From UBA7703 sp963667195 (GTDB lineage Bacteria > Bacillota > Clostridia > Christensenellales > CAG-138), in assembly GCA_963667195.1 (NCBI GenBank), contig OY762962.1, positions 992,001 through 1,056,000 on the forward strand: 64,000 nt of DNA, given 5' to 3'. Positions 41,416 through 50,820 of the stretch are shown in pieces. The first letter of the stretch is position 1. Every line of letters starts with the position of its first letter. The position numbers and the translations under genes are program-made. The notes beneath the pieces are model-generated. The model saw only the letters and a list, made by a program, of their open reading frames with translations, made no database searches and had not been told where the DNA came from.

Positions 41416-42531
41416 TCATTCTCCCAGTGTTTGATAAACTTGCATGAGTTTTTTCGCCGATTCTTCCCAGGAGAACCGCTCCGCCTGGGCTTTTCCGCGC
41501 CGGGCGAGCTGCTCCGCGCGCGCAGAATCGGTGTAGACTTCGAGTAGTCCCGCTGCGATGTCGTCAACATCCGTCGGCGACACGAGCCGTGCGCAGTCTC
41601 CCGCCACCTCCGGCAGCGATGAGGTGTTGGAGCAAACGACGGGAATCCCGTATCGCATTGCCTCCAAGACCGGCATGCCGAATCCTTCATAGAGCGAAGG
41701 AAAGGCAAAGAGCCGCGCGTTTTGGTACAGCAGTTTCTTCTCCGCGGCGCTGATATAGCCCGTAAACACGATTTGACCCGGCAGCAGGCTTTCCGCAAGC
41801 TGGTAAGTCTCCTCGGACTTCCAGCCCTTGCCGCCCGCGAGCACCAGCATCGGCGGCTGCTCCAGCTCAGAATGCATCCGCGCATATGCCTGAATCAGGC
41901 GGTTGATGTTTTTGCGCGGTTCAATGGTGCCGAGATACAGCAGATAGGGCTTCACTAAGCCCCATTTCTCCGCGAGATATTCGTTCGGAAGCTCCTGCGC
42001 CACGTCTTCCACGGCGGCGGGATAGATCACGTCGATCCGGTTCGCGTCAAATCCCAGCTCGCGGACGATCTCGCCCTTGACGAACTCGGAGTCCGTCACG
42101 ATGCGGTGGCTCAGATCGAGGCTGCGCCGCATGCCGCCTTGCAGCCGTTCGAGGTTTCGCGCGTTCATCGTCTCCGGATAGCGCAGATACGTCAGGTCAT
42201 AGATCGTGTCGACGACCTTTCCGCTCACGCCCGGCGGAACGATATAATCGAAGAAATGCGTCACATCCGCGCGCGGAAACATCATTTGGTACGGAACCGG
42301 AAGCTTGTTCCAGATTCTGCGATAGATGCCATATGGCAGGAGCGCGTTGTAGTTGACCGTTCCATTCAGGCCGAGATCCGAAAGCTTCGGGTTGCGCATG
42401 CAGAAGTTGAAATAGTTGCCGCGCACATGCGCGGCGTCCATCTCAAACAGGCGCTTTGCCAGCTGGAAGGTATAGTGCCCGATTCCACTCATCTGATTGG
42501 AACAGGGCTGCAACTCCAACGCAATCTTCAT
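41416..42531 (-). CDS. GT4 glycosyltransferase
   Basis: The 371-residue cytoplasmic GT-B enzyme has an N-terminal acceptor domain (SGIGHYTFQLAKRL), the donor loop YLGTIEPRKNINRLIQAY, and FPSLYEGFGMPVLEAMRYGIPVV with the EX7E pair near 275-283. It resembles mannosyl/rhamnosyl transferases of O-polysaccharide clusters, which fits the GDP-sugar genes beside it. Its start overlaps the phosphohexomutase stop by four bases, and only three bases separate it from manA. Confidence 0.9.
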   Translation of the reverse strand: MKIALELQPCSNQMSGIGHYTFQLAKRLFEMDAAHVRGNYFNFCMRNPKLSDLGLNGTVNYNALLPYGIYRRIWNKLPVPYQMMFPRADVTHFFDYIVPPGVSGKVVDTIYDLTYLRYPETMNARNLERLQGGMRRSLDLSHRIVTDSEFVKGEIVRELGFDANRIDVIYPAAVEDVAQELPNEYLAEKWGLVKPYLLYLGTIEPRKNINRLIQAYARMHSELEQPPMLVLAGGKGWKSEETYQLAESLLPGQIVFTGYISAAEKKLLYQNARLFAFPSLYEGFGMPVLEAMRYGIPVVCSNTSSLPEVAGDCARLVSPTDVDDIAAGLLEVYTDSARAEQLARRGKAQAERFSWEESAKKLMQVYQTLGE

Positions 42532-44252
42532 TTGTTCCCCCGATCCGAACGGACAACGCCGCTTAAATCGCGCTCCAGCGCATCGAGCAGATCCAGGCTT
42601 GCTTGCTTCGTGGCCGCGGTTGCGGTGAGGTACACCTTGAGCTTTGGTTCCGTGCCGGAAGGACGCACGACCGCCTCGTTTCCGCCCGCAAGGAAGAAGC
42701 GAAGCACGTTGGATTTCGGCAGGAGAATCGGTGTTTTCACGCCGGAGGACGACACGCGAAGGGATTGCTGGTAGTCCGCAATCTCCTCCACCGCAAGCCC
42801 GCCGATTTGCTCTGGCGCGTGTTCGCGAAGGGACGTAATCAGCGCGCTCATCTGGGCAAAGCCCGCGCTGCCTTCAAACGAGAACGAGAGCAGCCGGCTT
42901 TGATAAAAACCATAGGTGCGGTAAAGCTCGTCCAGCACATCGAGCAGGCTTCTGCCCTGCGCTTTATAATAGGAAAACAACTCGCAGATCAGGAGCGAAG
43001 CGTTGACCGCGTCCTTATCGCGCACGAAGGTTCCGCTGAGGTAGCCGTAGCTCTCCTCAAAGCCGAAGAGATAGCGTTCCGCCTCTCCGCGGCGTTCCAG
43101 AAGGCCGATCTGCTCGCCGATGAACTTGAATCCCGTCAGCACGTCGATGAGCTCCACGCCGTAATGCGCCGCAACCCGCTTCGCCATCGGCGTTGTCACA
43201 ATCGTGGACACCGCGACGGGATGCGCGGGCATCGTGCCCGCCTTTTGCCGCATCTTGCAGAGAAAATCTAGTAAAAGCACGCCCATCTCGTTTCCGCTGA
43301 TGAGCGTATAGCCGTCTTTGCTCTTGACGGCGGCACCCACGCGGTCGCAGTCCGGGTCGGTCGCGAGCAGCAGATCGCTGCCCGTCTGCTCTGCCCAACG
43401 CAAGCCAACCGCGAGCGCCTCCCGCACTTCCGGGTTCGGATACGGGCAGGTGGGAAAGTTTCCGTCCGGGTCGCGCTGCTCGGTCGGGATCACGATATTG
43501 GTAAAGCCGTGCTCGGAAAGGCAGCGCGGAACGCAGCTGATGCCCGCGCCGTTGAGCGGCGTATACACGATGGAAACGCTGCGATCGACCTCACGCGGGA
43601 GCACGGAGGCGGTCGCCACCGCGTCCAGATACCGGCGGCAGGTCACCTCACCGATCCAGTGAATGAGGCCTTGCTGGATTCCCGCTTCAAAATCGATGCG
43701 CACGACGTCCGCAAACGGGTCAACGCCGTCGATGGCGCACTGAATCTCCTCCGCGGCTTCGGTCGTGATCTGGCAGCCATCCGGCCCGTAGACCTTGTAG
43801 CCGTTGTATTTCGCGGGATTGTGGCTCGCGGTGAGCACGATGCCGCCGCTGCAGGCAAGGTTCCGCACCGCAAACGAAAGCGAAGGCGTGGGCATGATCA
43901 CGGGGTACAGATAGACCTGAATGCCGTTGCCTGCGAACACCTCGGCCGCCGCACGCGCGAACACATCGCTCTTGATGCGGCTGTCATAGGCAATGGCCAA
44001 CTTCGGTGCCGCGAATTTCTTCACACAATATTGGCTGTATCCCTGCGAGGCTTTCGCCACCGTATACACGTTCATGCGGTTCGTGCCCGCGCCAATTACG
44101 CCGCGAAGGCCGCCGGTGCCGAACTCCAGCTCCCGATAAAACCGGTCTTCGATTTCGGCGGGCGCGTTTTTGATCCGCTCCAGCTCATTCGTGAGATCCG
44201 CATCTCGCGTCGCTTTGTCGCACCAGAGGCGGTAGGTTTCCTGCATGTTCAT
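42528..44252 (-). CDS. Phosphoglucomutase/phosphomannomutase
   Basis: The 574-residue alpha-D-phosphohexomutase has the phosphoserine motif TASHNPAKYNGYK (S143), the metal-binding DPDCDR near 305, the sugar loop FGFEESYGY and the phosphate-binding RPSGTEPK near the end. Its length places it in the longer PgcA/PGM2-like group. In this cluster it most likely supplies mannose-1-phosphate from mannose-6-phosphate for ManC, though glucose phosphates may also be used. It overlaps both neighbouring glycosyltransferase genes by four bases. Confidence 0.92.
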   Translation of the reverse strand: MNMQETYRLWCDKATRDADLTNELERIKNAPAEIEDRFYRELEFGTGGLRGVIGAGTNRMNVYTVAKASQGYSQYCVKKFAAPKLAIAYDSRIKSDVFARAAAEVFAGNGIQVYLYPVIMPTPSLSFAVRNLACSGGIVLTASHNPAKYNGYKVYGPDGCQITTEAAEEIQCAIDGVDPFADVVRIDFEAGIQQGLIHWIGEVTCRRYLDAVATASVLPREVDRSVSIVYTPLNGAGISCVPRCLSEHGFTNIVIPTEQRDPDGNFPTCPYPNPEVREALAVGLRWAEQTGSDLLLATDPDCDRVGAAVKSKDGYTLISGNEMGVLLLDFLCKMRQKAGTMPAHPVAVSTIVTTPMAKRVAAHYGVELIDVLTGFKFIGEQIGLLERRGEAERYLFGFEESYGYLSGTFVRDKDAVNASLLICELFSYYKAQGRSLLDVLDELYRTYGFYQSRLLSFSFEGSAGFAQMSALITSLREHAPEQIGGLAVEEIADYQQSLRVSSSGVKTPILLPKSNVLRFFLAGGNEAVVRPSGTEPKLKVYLTATAATKQASLDLLDALERDLSGVVRSDRGNK

Positions 44253-45370
44253 CCCTGTATTACCTTCTCCACAATCGTATTCAGACGCTCTGCGGAAGCG
44301 TTCCAGTCAAAGCGTTTGGCATTTTCATATCCTTTTGTAACGAGCACTTCCGAAAGCGCGTGATCGCACAGTACCGCGCGAAGACCGCGGCAGATGTCTT
44401 CCTCGCGCAGCGGATCGACATAGCAGGCACCCTCACCGCCGACCTCCGGCAGGGACGAGGTATTGCTCGCGAGCACGGGAACGCCGCACTGCTGCGCCTC
44501 TATGATTGGGATACCGAAGCCTTCGTACAGCGTTGGAAACGCAAAGAGGCTCGCCGCGGAATAGAGCGCGGGCATGTCCTCGTCGGCGACAAAATCCAGA
44601 AAGCGGATGTCCTGTGCGTGCCGGATGCCCGCCATCGCGGCCTCCCGGTCAAACTTCCAACCGTATTCTCCGGCGAGGATGAGCTGATACGGAAAATCGC
44701 CCTGCTCCTTTGTCAGATCAAACGCGCGAATCAGGCGCGCGAGGTTCTTGCGCGGGTTTGCGTTGCCGACAAACAGGATATACGGCTGGGTTAACTCATG
44801 TTTTTCTCGCACGCTTGCCAGTTTCGCCGGGTCATTTACGCGGGTATAGCGCGCGTTTGCAGCGCAATACACCACATCGATCAAACTTTCATCGATGTGG
44901 AGCAGCTCTATCATTTCTTGTTTTGTGAATTCGGAGATGGCGACATAGCGCGCCGATTTTTTGAGTAGATAGCGGTATTGCAGCCGCCAGATCAGCACGC
45001 GGGAGAGCTGATAGACGTCCGGCATTCTCAGCAGCGCGAGGTCCGTAATCACGGGCACCACGCGGCAGGATTTTGGCAGGAAAAACGGCACCTTGGAGTC
45101 CGTCGTGAGAAGAACGCTTCCCCGGCAATACTGCTTGCCGAACGAGAAGCTTTGAAACAACATTCGCCGGATTCCCTGACGATGCGAATACGGCGAGCGC
45201 GTCTGCGTCACCTTTTCGCTTGCGGAATCCACGCGGGGACTGTCCTGCGAAAGCACGATCCGGCAGTCTCTTTGTGTGCGTTCCGAGAAGCGAAAGAGCA
45301 GCTCCGAAATCAGCACACCGATTCCGGAACTGTTTTTCTTATAGGCCAGCGCATTGATGACTACGTTCAT
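44249..45370 (-). CDS. GT4 glycosyltransferase, first gene of the glycan cluster
   Basis: The 373-residue GT-B enzyme shows SSGIGVLISELLFRF at the N-terminus, the donor loop FVGNANPRKNLARLIRAF and FPTLYEGFGIPIIEAQQCGVPVL with the EX7E pair. It is related to, but clearly different from, the enzyme at 41416-42531. The start is taken at 45370, where the family begins (MNVVINAL); an upstream GTG at 45385 is possible. A good promoter lies 34 bases upstream. Confidence 0.88.
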   Translation of the reverse strand: MNVVINALAYKKNSSGIGVLISELLFRFSERTQRDCRIVLSQDSPRVDSASEKVTQTRSPYSHRQGIRRMLFQSFSFGKQYCRGSVLLTTDSKVPFFLPKSCRVVPVITDLALLRMPDVYQLSRVLIWRLQYRYLLKKSARYVAISEFTKQEMIELLHIDESLIDVVYCAANARYTRVNDPAKLASVREKHELTQPYILFVGNANPRKNLARLIRAFDLTKEQGDFPYQLILAGEYGWKFDREAAMAGIRHAQDIRFLDFVADEDMPALYSAASLFAFPTLYEGFGIPIIEAQQCGVPVLASNTSSLPEVGGEGACYVDPLREEDICRGLRAVLCDHALSEVLVTKGYENAKRFDWNASAERLNTIVEKVIQG

Positions 45371-45403
45371 ATTCTCCAAATCCACAGCACCTGTAATCTG
45401 AGT

Positions 45404-45432
45404 ATATTATCGCAAAATCGCTCTGTTTTCAA
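45404..45432 (-). promoter_or_regulatory. Promoter of the glycan cluster
   Basis: On the minus strand TTGAAA (45432-45427), a 17-base spacer and TAATAT (45409-45404) form a strong sigma-A promoter for the eleven-gene leftward cluster. Confidence 0.75.
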
Positions 45433-45450
45433 GTTTTCAGTTGTGAAAAC
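45433..45450. repeat. Inverted repeat GTTTTCA-N4-TGAAAAC beside the glycan promoter
   Basis: A perfect 7-bp inverted repeat directly abuts the -35 hexamer. Its position suits an activator or repressor site for the glycan cluster. Confidence 0.5.
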
Positions 45451-45593
45451 ATGATCCTTGCGTTTACCGTGCGCGTGTAGCCCCCGGCAAAGCCGTTCCT
45501 ATCATAGAGAACATCTGAAACGCAGATGCGTCATTCCCGCAACAAAGTTGTAACATCATCCCCCCTCGCCTTTCGAAGGAGAAACCCGCAGCT

Positions 45594-45902
45594 CTACTGC
45601 CTTCGCTTCTCCTCGTCCGACCCGGCTTGGAGGCGAACGCCGCATTCCTCACAGCGATGCGCGGTGATGTTTTTTCCCAGAAATGCGTTGCAGTTCGGGC
45701 ACCGCCAGTTGACAAGCGTAAATGCTGCCACGCAGCCTAAAAATACCACCGTAATGATCGCAAGCGGGACGGTACCGATAAAAACAAGGTGCCTGTCCGC
45801 AACCTGCAATAAAAACAATAGTATCACCGGAAGACAAAGGAGCACGACGGTCCATTGTTTCTTCTTTCTCTTTTGATATTCCCTCATCACCCTTGAAGCC
45901 AA
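45594..45902 (-). CDS. Two-TM protein with C-terminal zinc ribbon
   Basis: The 102-residue protein has hydrophobic helices at about 18-34 and 40-62, then a zinc ribbon CPNC (68-71) and CEEC (83-86), and a short charged tail. The function is unknown. TTG at 45902 is the likely start because GGGAGG lies eight bases upstream; the ATG five codons later has no properly spaced ribosome site. It stands alone between the glycan cluster and the ABC exporter genes. Confidence 0.65.
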   Translation of the reverse strand: MASRVMREYQKRKKKQWTVVLLCLPVILLFLLQVADRHLVFIGTVPLAIITVVFLGCVAAFTLVNWRCPNCNAFLGKNITAHRCEECGVRLQAGSDEEKRRQ

Positions 45903-46115
45903 ACCCGTTTCCTCCCTGTTAACCGATCCAAACCCACGCGAAATATATACATAAAGTACATAACTTTATATTAACATTGTTGCTTCGTCCCGGATAGTGT
46001 AAGTAACAAACGCACGAAAAAATGTTACAAATTAATCCGCGCGCATCTGCGCCGCGCCAAAGAGATCGCAAAAAATAAATTCGGTTGTATTTGAACACGC
46101 TTCAACCATCGGTTG

Positions 46116-46143
46116 TTGTTTGTGATTTGTTCCGTGGTATAAT
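46116..46143 (+). promoter_or_regulatory. Promoter of the ABC exporter operon
   Basis: TTGTTT (46116-46121), a 16-base spacer and TATAAT (46138-46143), with TGG just before the -10, form an extended -10 promoter. The remaining stretch 45903-46115 shows no gene. Confidence 0.7.
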
Positions 46144-46186
46144 GGGCTTTAATCAGGATCAAGTCGGACGGGATCGGTGAAACAGC

Positions 46187-48007
46187 ATGGAGAAAAAAAG
46201 CAAACCGAAATACGGCGCGCTGAGCAACGTCGCCTTCACGATTCGAAACATCGTGCGCATCAACAAGGTGTTGCTGCTCTCGATGATCGTGCTCGTGTTT
46301 TGCATGGTGGCGCAGCCCGTGCTCGCCGTGTTCATGCCCAAATACATCATCCAGTTTTTTGAGCAGAAGCGCGGCATCACGGATTACCTGCTGCTGGTCG
46401 CGGCGTTCGGCGCGATCTCGCTTGTGTTAAGCCAGCTGAGAAGCTTTGCGGACGGGTATTTTCCACGCATGAAGTCCATGTATCGCAGCATGCGCCTCGG
46501 CGCGGAGATGTGCCTTGCCTCCATGCAGGTGGACTACAAATATCTCTCCTCACAAAAGGGTCAGCTCGAAAACCAAAAAGCACAACGCGCCATCGGCGGG
46601 CCCGGCTCCGGCGTGGAGGATATGGTGGTGCGCATCGTGGAATGCAGCGCAAACCTTCTGGGTGCCGTCGTCTACATCTTCATCCTCTCCTCGCTCAACC
46701 CGCTGGTGATCCTCGGCCTTGCCGTCTGCGGCACGGTCAGCTTCCTCGCGGGGAATCTGGTCAATCGCTACCGCGTGAAGCATCAGGACGATTTCAACAA
46801 GGTAGGCCAGCAGGTCTACTACCTGAACTCAACAACGACCGACGTGATGTACGCAAAAGACATCCGCATGTACGGCATGTACGACTGGCTCTCCACCCTG
46901 CTGCGAAACGGGTTTGACCAGCAGCTCGGTTGGGACAAGAAGGTCGAACGAAGAATGTTCTTCAGCGAGGTGGTGGATGGGCTGATCGCCTTCCTGCGGG
47001 ACGGGCTCGCGTATCTCTACCTCATCTCGCTCGTGCTTGCGGGCACGATTCCCGTCTCGGCCTTCATCCTCTATATCAGCTCGATTGCGGGACTATCGAT
47101 GTGGGTCAGCGGCTTTGCAAAGAACGCGATCCTGCTCAACACCGATTCGATTCAGGTCTCCGACTTTCGCGTGTTTCTGGATCAATCCACAGATCAGCCG
47201 AACGCCGGAAAACCCAAGGCGGAATTCTCGCTGCCGATGCAGATCGAGTTTCACCATGTGGACTTTGCCTATGGCGAGCATGTGATCTTTCAGGATTTCA
47301 ACCTCGTCATCGAAAAGGGCAAAAAGGTGGCGTTGGTCGGTATCAACGGCGCGGGCAAGACCACGCTGGTGAAGCTACTGCTCAACCTGACCTCGCCCGA
47401 CCGTGGAGAGATACTTCTCGACGGCGTAGACTCCCGCAAGGTCGATCTCAAGCAGTATTTTTCGCAGTTCTCGGTCGCGTTTCAGGACGCGCTGATCCTA
47501 GCCTATGGCATGGACGTGAATATCTCCATGCGAAACAGCAGAGACACCGATCAGGCGAGGGTGGATGCGGCAATCGCGTCCGCGGGGCTTGCGGACAAGG
47601 TCAAATCGCTGAAGAAGGGCAAGTTCACGAGCTGCGAAAAGATTCTGGACAGCGAGGGAACAGAGCTCTCCGGCGGAGAGCGACAAAAGGTCATCCTCGC
47701 GCGCGCGCTGTATAAGGCGGCGCCCGTGCTGGTGCTGGACGAGCCTTCCGCAGCGCTTGACCCGATTGCGGAATCCCGACTCTACGAAGCCTATCACGAG
47801 ATGACGAAAAACAAGACCTCGATCTATATTTCGCACCGGCTTTCGAGCACGAAGTTCTGCGACGAGGTGCTTCTGCTGGAAAACGGGCGCATCGCGGAGC
47901 GCGGCACGCACAGCGAGCTGATGCAGCTTGGCGGAACCTACGCGCACATGTTTGACGTGCAGAGCCATTATTACCGGCAAGAGGAAGGCGGTGAACCGAA
48001 TGAGTAA
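46187..48007 (+). CDS. ABC transporter, fused permease/ATPase, subunit 1
   Basis: The 606-residue half-transporter has six N-terminal transmembrane helices (about 25-320) and a C-terminal ATPase: Walker A GINGAGKTT at about 385-393, signature LSGGERQK, Walker B VLVLDEPSAALD and the H-loop SHRLSS. It overlaps a second half-transporter gene by eight bases, so the pair is expected to form a heterodimeric exporter. The transported substrate is unknown; related pairs move peptides, lipids or drugs. The ribosome site before the ATG is weak. Confidence 0.88.
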   Translation: MEKKSKPKYGALSNVAFTIRNIVRINKVLLLSMIVLVFCMVAQPVLAVFMPKYIIQFFEQKRGITDYLLLVAAFGAISLVLSQLRSFADGYFPRMKSMYRSMRLGAEMCLASMQVDYKYLSSQKGQLENQKAQRAIGGPGSGVEDMVVRIVECSANLLGAVVYIFILSSLNPLVILGLAVCGTVSFLAGNLVNRYRVKHQDDFNKVGQQVYYLNSTTTDVMYAKDIRMYGMYDWLSTLLRNGFDQQLGWDKKVERRMFFSEVVDGLIAFLRDGLAYLYLISLVLAGTIPVSAFILYISSIAGLSMWVSGFAKNAILLNTDSIQVSDFRVFLDQSTDQPNAGKPKAEFSLPMQIEFHHVDFAYGEHVIFQDFNLVIEKGKKVALVGINGAGKTTLVKLLLNLTSPDRGEILLDGVDSRKVDLKQYFSQFSVAFQDALILAYGMDVNISMRNSRDTDQARVDAAIASAGLADKVKSLKKGKFTSCEKILDSEGTELSGGERQKVILARALYKAAPVLVLDEPSAALDPIAESRLYEAYHEMTKNKTSIYISHRLSSTKFCDEVLLLENGRIAERGTHSELMQLGGTYAHMFDVQSHYYRQEEGGEPNE

Positions 48008-49868
48008 AACATCCGGCGGGTTAAATGTGAAAGCCGTCTCGGCAGCACTCAGGACGATTCGCTCGATTCGAAAGCCGTTCTTTCCAGCGCTGCTGCTTTC
48101 GGCTGCTCTCGACGCGGTCAAGCCGTTTGTGCCGATCGTGTTCTCCGCAAAGATTCTCGACGAGTTGATGGGAGCAAAGCAGTGGCCTACGCTAATTGCG
48201 CTCGTTGCGGGATTGGTGGGGCTGACGCTCGTGCTGCACGTGCTCTCCGCCTACTCCGCCAAGCAATATGCGCTGGAGAGAAACCTCCTGATCAGCCGTT
48301 ATTATGAAATGGTCTCGCAAAAGTGCATGCGGCTCGATTTCGAGCAGATTGAAGACCCCAAGACGCTGGATTTGCTTCGACAGATTCAGGAGACGGAAAA
48401 CAACCACATGGCCGTCTGGGACATGGCGGAATACCTGCTCAAGAGCGTGCTCGCCATCGCGGAGATGGTGATCGCCTCCGTGCTGATCGTGACCACGTTC
48501 GCCGCGGGACACGCGGTCACCCCCGGCGCGGAGGGCAACTTTGTGCAGTCTCCGCTTGCGTTTGTGGCGCTTGCGGTGCTGCTCTTTGTTGGGGTTTTGA
48601 TCTACAACGCCGTGCAGGCAAGAATCGCAAAGACAGCCGAAGACGACGTGAACAACAACATCCAATCCAACCGCCAGTTTGGGTATCTCTTCTTCCGCAT
48701 CAGCTATAACTACGAGTGCGGCAAGGACATCCGCCTCTATCAGGCGCAGCACATGCTCAAGGAGAAGATCGACGACTACGTGATCCCCGATATCCGGGAC
48801 AGCGTCGATCATTTCGTCAAGCCCAACATACGGCACTTTTCGATTCTCGCCGCCGTCAACACGGTGCTCCTCACCGCGGTATATCTCTTCATCATCCTCA
48901 AGGCGTATGTCGGCGCGATCACGGTGGGTTCCATCTTCATTCAGATCAACGTGATCATGCGCTTTTATCAGGCGATTGCAAGCCTCATTCAGCAATACAC
49001 GATGTTCAAGGTCTCGAGCGAGTATTTCGCTCTGAGCATTCGCTTTTTCGGCCTGCCGGAGATGAGCGGGCATGGCACGCGAAAGATTTCGCTCGCGCCG
49101 CACGAGGACTATACGTTCGTGTTTCACGATGTGTCGTTTTGCTATCCCAACTCGGACACGGTGGTGTTGGATCACCTGAACCTGACGATCTCACGCGGGC
49201 AGCGGCTCGCGGTCGTCGGCATGAACGGAGCCGGCAAGACCACGATGATCAAGCTGCTCTGCCGCTTTTACCAACCGACCTCAGGCATGATCACGCTCAA
49301 CGGTGTGGACATTCAAGAATACGACTTTCAGGATTACGCAAAGCTGTTTTCCGTGGTGTTTCAAGATTTCCATCTATTTTCCGTGACGCTGGAGCAAAAC
49401 GTCGCGGCGGGTTTGCGGGCGGACAGAACGCGGCTGGAGCAGAGCATGAAGACCGCGGGGCTCGAAGCGCTGCTGGACGAGCTCAAGGGCGACTATTCCG
49501 TCGCCATCGGCAAACAGTTTGACGAAGAAGGCCGCGATTTTTCCGGCGGCGAAGAGCAGAAGATCGCGATTGCCCGCGCGCTGTATAAGGACGCGCCCGT
49601 CGTCGTGCTCGACGAGCCGACCGCGGCGCTCGATCCCATCACGGAATTTGAGGTCTACTCGAAGTTCAACGAGCTCGTCGGAGACAAGGCCTCCATCTTC
49701 ATCTCCCACCGTCTGTCCTCCTGCCGCTTCTGCCACCAGATCGCAGTGTTCGACGGCGGCAGGCTCGTCCAGTTCGGCAGCCATGAAGCGCTATTGGCGG
49801 AAAAGGACAAAAAGTATTTTGAACTCTGGAACGCGCAGGCGAAGCATTATGTGGGAGAAATAAAATAA
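48000..49868 (+). CDS. ABC transporter, fused permease/ATPase, subunit 2
   Basis: The 622-residue partner has a transmembrane domain (about 25-330) and an ATPase with Walker A GMNGAGKTT at about 407-415, signature FSGGEEQK, Walker B VVLDEPTAALD and SHRLSS. Both subunits keep the Walker B glutamate, so neither nucleotide site is obviously degenerate. Start at 48000 follows GAGGAAGG inside the end of the first gene. Confidence 0.88.
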   Translation: MSKTSGGLNVKAVSAALRTIRSIRKPFFPALLLSAALDAVKPFVPIVFSAKILDELMGAKQWPTLIALVAGLVGLTLVLHVLSAYSAKQYALERNLLISRYYEMVSQKCMRLDFEQIEDPKTLDLLRQIQETENNHMAVWDMAEYLLKSVLAIAEMVIASVLIVTTFAAGHAVTPGAEGNFVQSPLAFVALAVLLFVGVLIYNAVQARIAKTAEDDVNNNIQSNRQFGYLFFRISYNYECGKDIRLYQAQHMLKEKIDDYVIPDIRDSVDHFVKPNIRHFSILAAVNTVLLTAVYLFIILKAYVGAITVGSIFIQINVIMRFYQAIASLIQQYTMFKVSSEYFALSIRFFGLPEMSGHGTRKISLAPHEDYTFVFHDVSFCYPNSDTVVLDHLNLTISRGQRLAVVGMNGAGKTTMIKLLCRFYQPTSGMITLNGVDIQEYDFQDYAKLFSVVFQDFHLFSVTLEQNVAAGLRADRTRLEQSMKTAGLEALLDELKGDYSVAIGKQFDEEGRDFSGGEEQKIAIARALYKDAPVVVLDEPTAALDPITEFEVYSKFNELVGDKASIFISHRLSSCRFCHQIAVFDGGRLVQFGSHEALLAEKDKKYFELWNAQAKHYVGEIK

Positions 49869-49911
49869 ATAATATGCGATATTGAACAAATCCTTTTACT
49901 TTTTTTAATCG

Positions 49912-49917
49912 TATAAT
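49912..49917 (+). promoter_or_regulatory. -10 element before the AT-rich membrane protein gene
   Basis: A perfect TATAAT lies about 65 bases before the ATG at 49983. No -35 with normal spacing is visible. Confidence 0.4.
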
Positions 49918-49982
49918 AGTAATGTAAGTTTAGTGAATCCTCTGTTGGAACATTTCCAAAGACTTTTTAGGAGTGCTGTATT

Positions 49983-50702
49983 ATGCGGAAAATTTTTAAA
50001 TTAAGAACCGTGATAGGTCTGTTAATTTTACTTTTTCTTATTGCAATTCCCTTGGTAATTAATCGTCTGTACATGTATGGGTATAGAAACAGAATTACAC
50101 CTAATACTATATTTGAAGCTAGCGACTTATTGTTTTATGTTGGCGCAGTCATTTCTGCCTTATCCACTGGTTTTCTTTGTTACATATCATATAGATTAAA
50201 TAGGCAAGTCCTCGCACTAAGTGTCGCAGATATTGAAAGAAATAAGTATTCAACTGTGATGTTAGAAAGTGTAACAATAAGTGATAATCCGTGGACAGTT
50301 CCAGTGCAAGGTTACAATAACGCGGAAGATCAGCTTCAAGTAATGGGGTTTACTAAGATTTCAAACATAGGATTCCACATTTTTAATATTGGGCCTGCTC
50401 CCTTGTCAAAAGTTGTTGTCCACTATTTGAAACCTAGGAATGTAGATATTGCTGCAGTAGAATTTTTTTGTTCTTTAGCTCCAAATTTTAGAATTAACTC
50501 TCAAATCCCGATGATAAATGGACAAGATGTTTGCTTAAGCTTCGAGTTTATAAGCTGCTATAACAAAGTATCTCTTGCAACATGTAAAATAACACCAGCA
50601 GGAATTGGCATAACAAAATTCGATACAATTGTTGATTTCCAAATCCAGCAGTTAAAAGATGCCTCGAACGGATATTTGTCCGATTATGCTTTATTCAAGT
50701 AG
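49983..50702 (+). CDS. AT-rich two-TM membrane protein of unknown function
   Basis: The 239-residue protein has transmembrane helices at about 8-27 and 46-69, then a soluble domain of about 165 residues with a predicted beta-rich character. AGGAG precedes the ATG. The family is not recognised. Its codon use is far more AT-rich than the ABC genes before it and the GtrA gene after it, which points to recent transfer. Its layout parallels the cassette protein at 7269-8174. No flanking duplication was found here. Confidence 0.65.
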   Translation: MRKIFKLRTVIGLLILLFLIAIPLVINRLYMYGYRNRITPNTIFEASDLLFYVGAVISALSTGFLCYISYRLNRQVLALSVADIERNKYSTVMLESVTISDNPWTVPVQGYNNAEDQLQVMGFTKISNIGFHIFNIGPAPLSKVVVHYLKPRNVDIAAVEFFCSLAPNFRINSQIPMINGQDVCLSFEFISCYNKVSLATCKITPAGIGITKFDTIVDFQIQQLKDASNGYLSDYALFK

Positions 50703-50769
50703 AGTATGTTCTAAGTATTATTTTAGCTCAATGAGCACCGCACTCATCGCGGCGTATGGAACACAACTG

Positions 50770-50799
50770 TTGACGCGACGATGAGAGCGATACTACAAT
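50770..50799 (+). promoter_or_regulatory. Promoter of the GtrA-family gene
   Basis: TTGACG (50770-50775), an 18-base spacer and TACAAT (50794-50799). GGAG follows seven bases before the ATG. Confidence 0.65.
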
Positions 50800-50820
50800 A
50801 GTCTCGATTGGAGCGAATCG

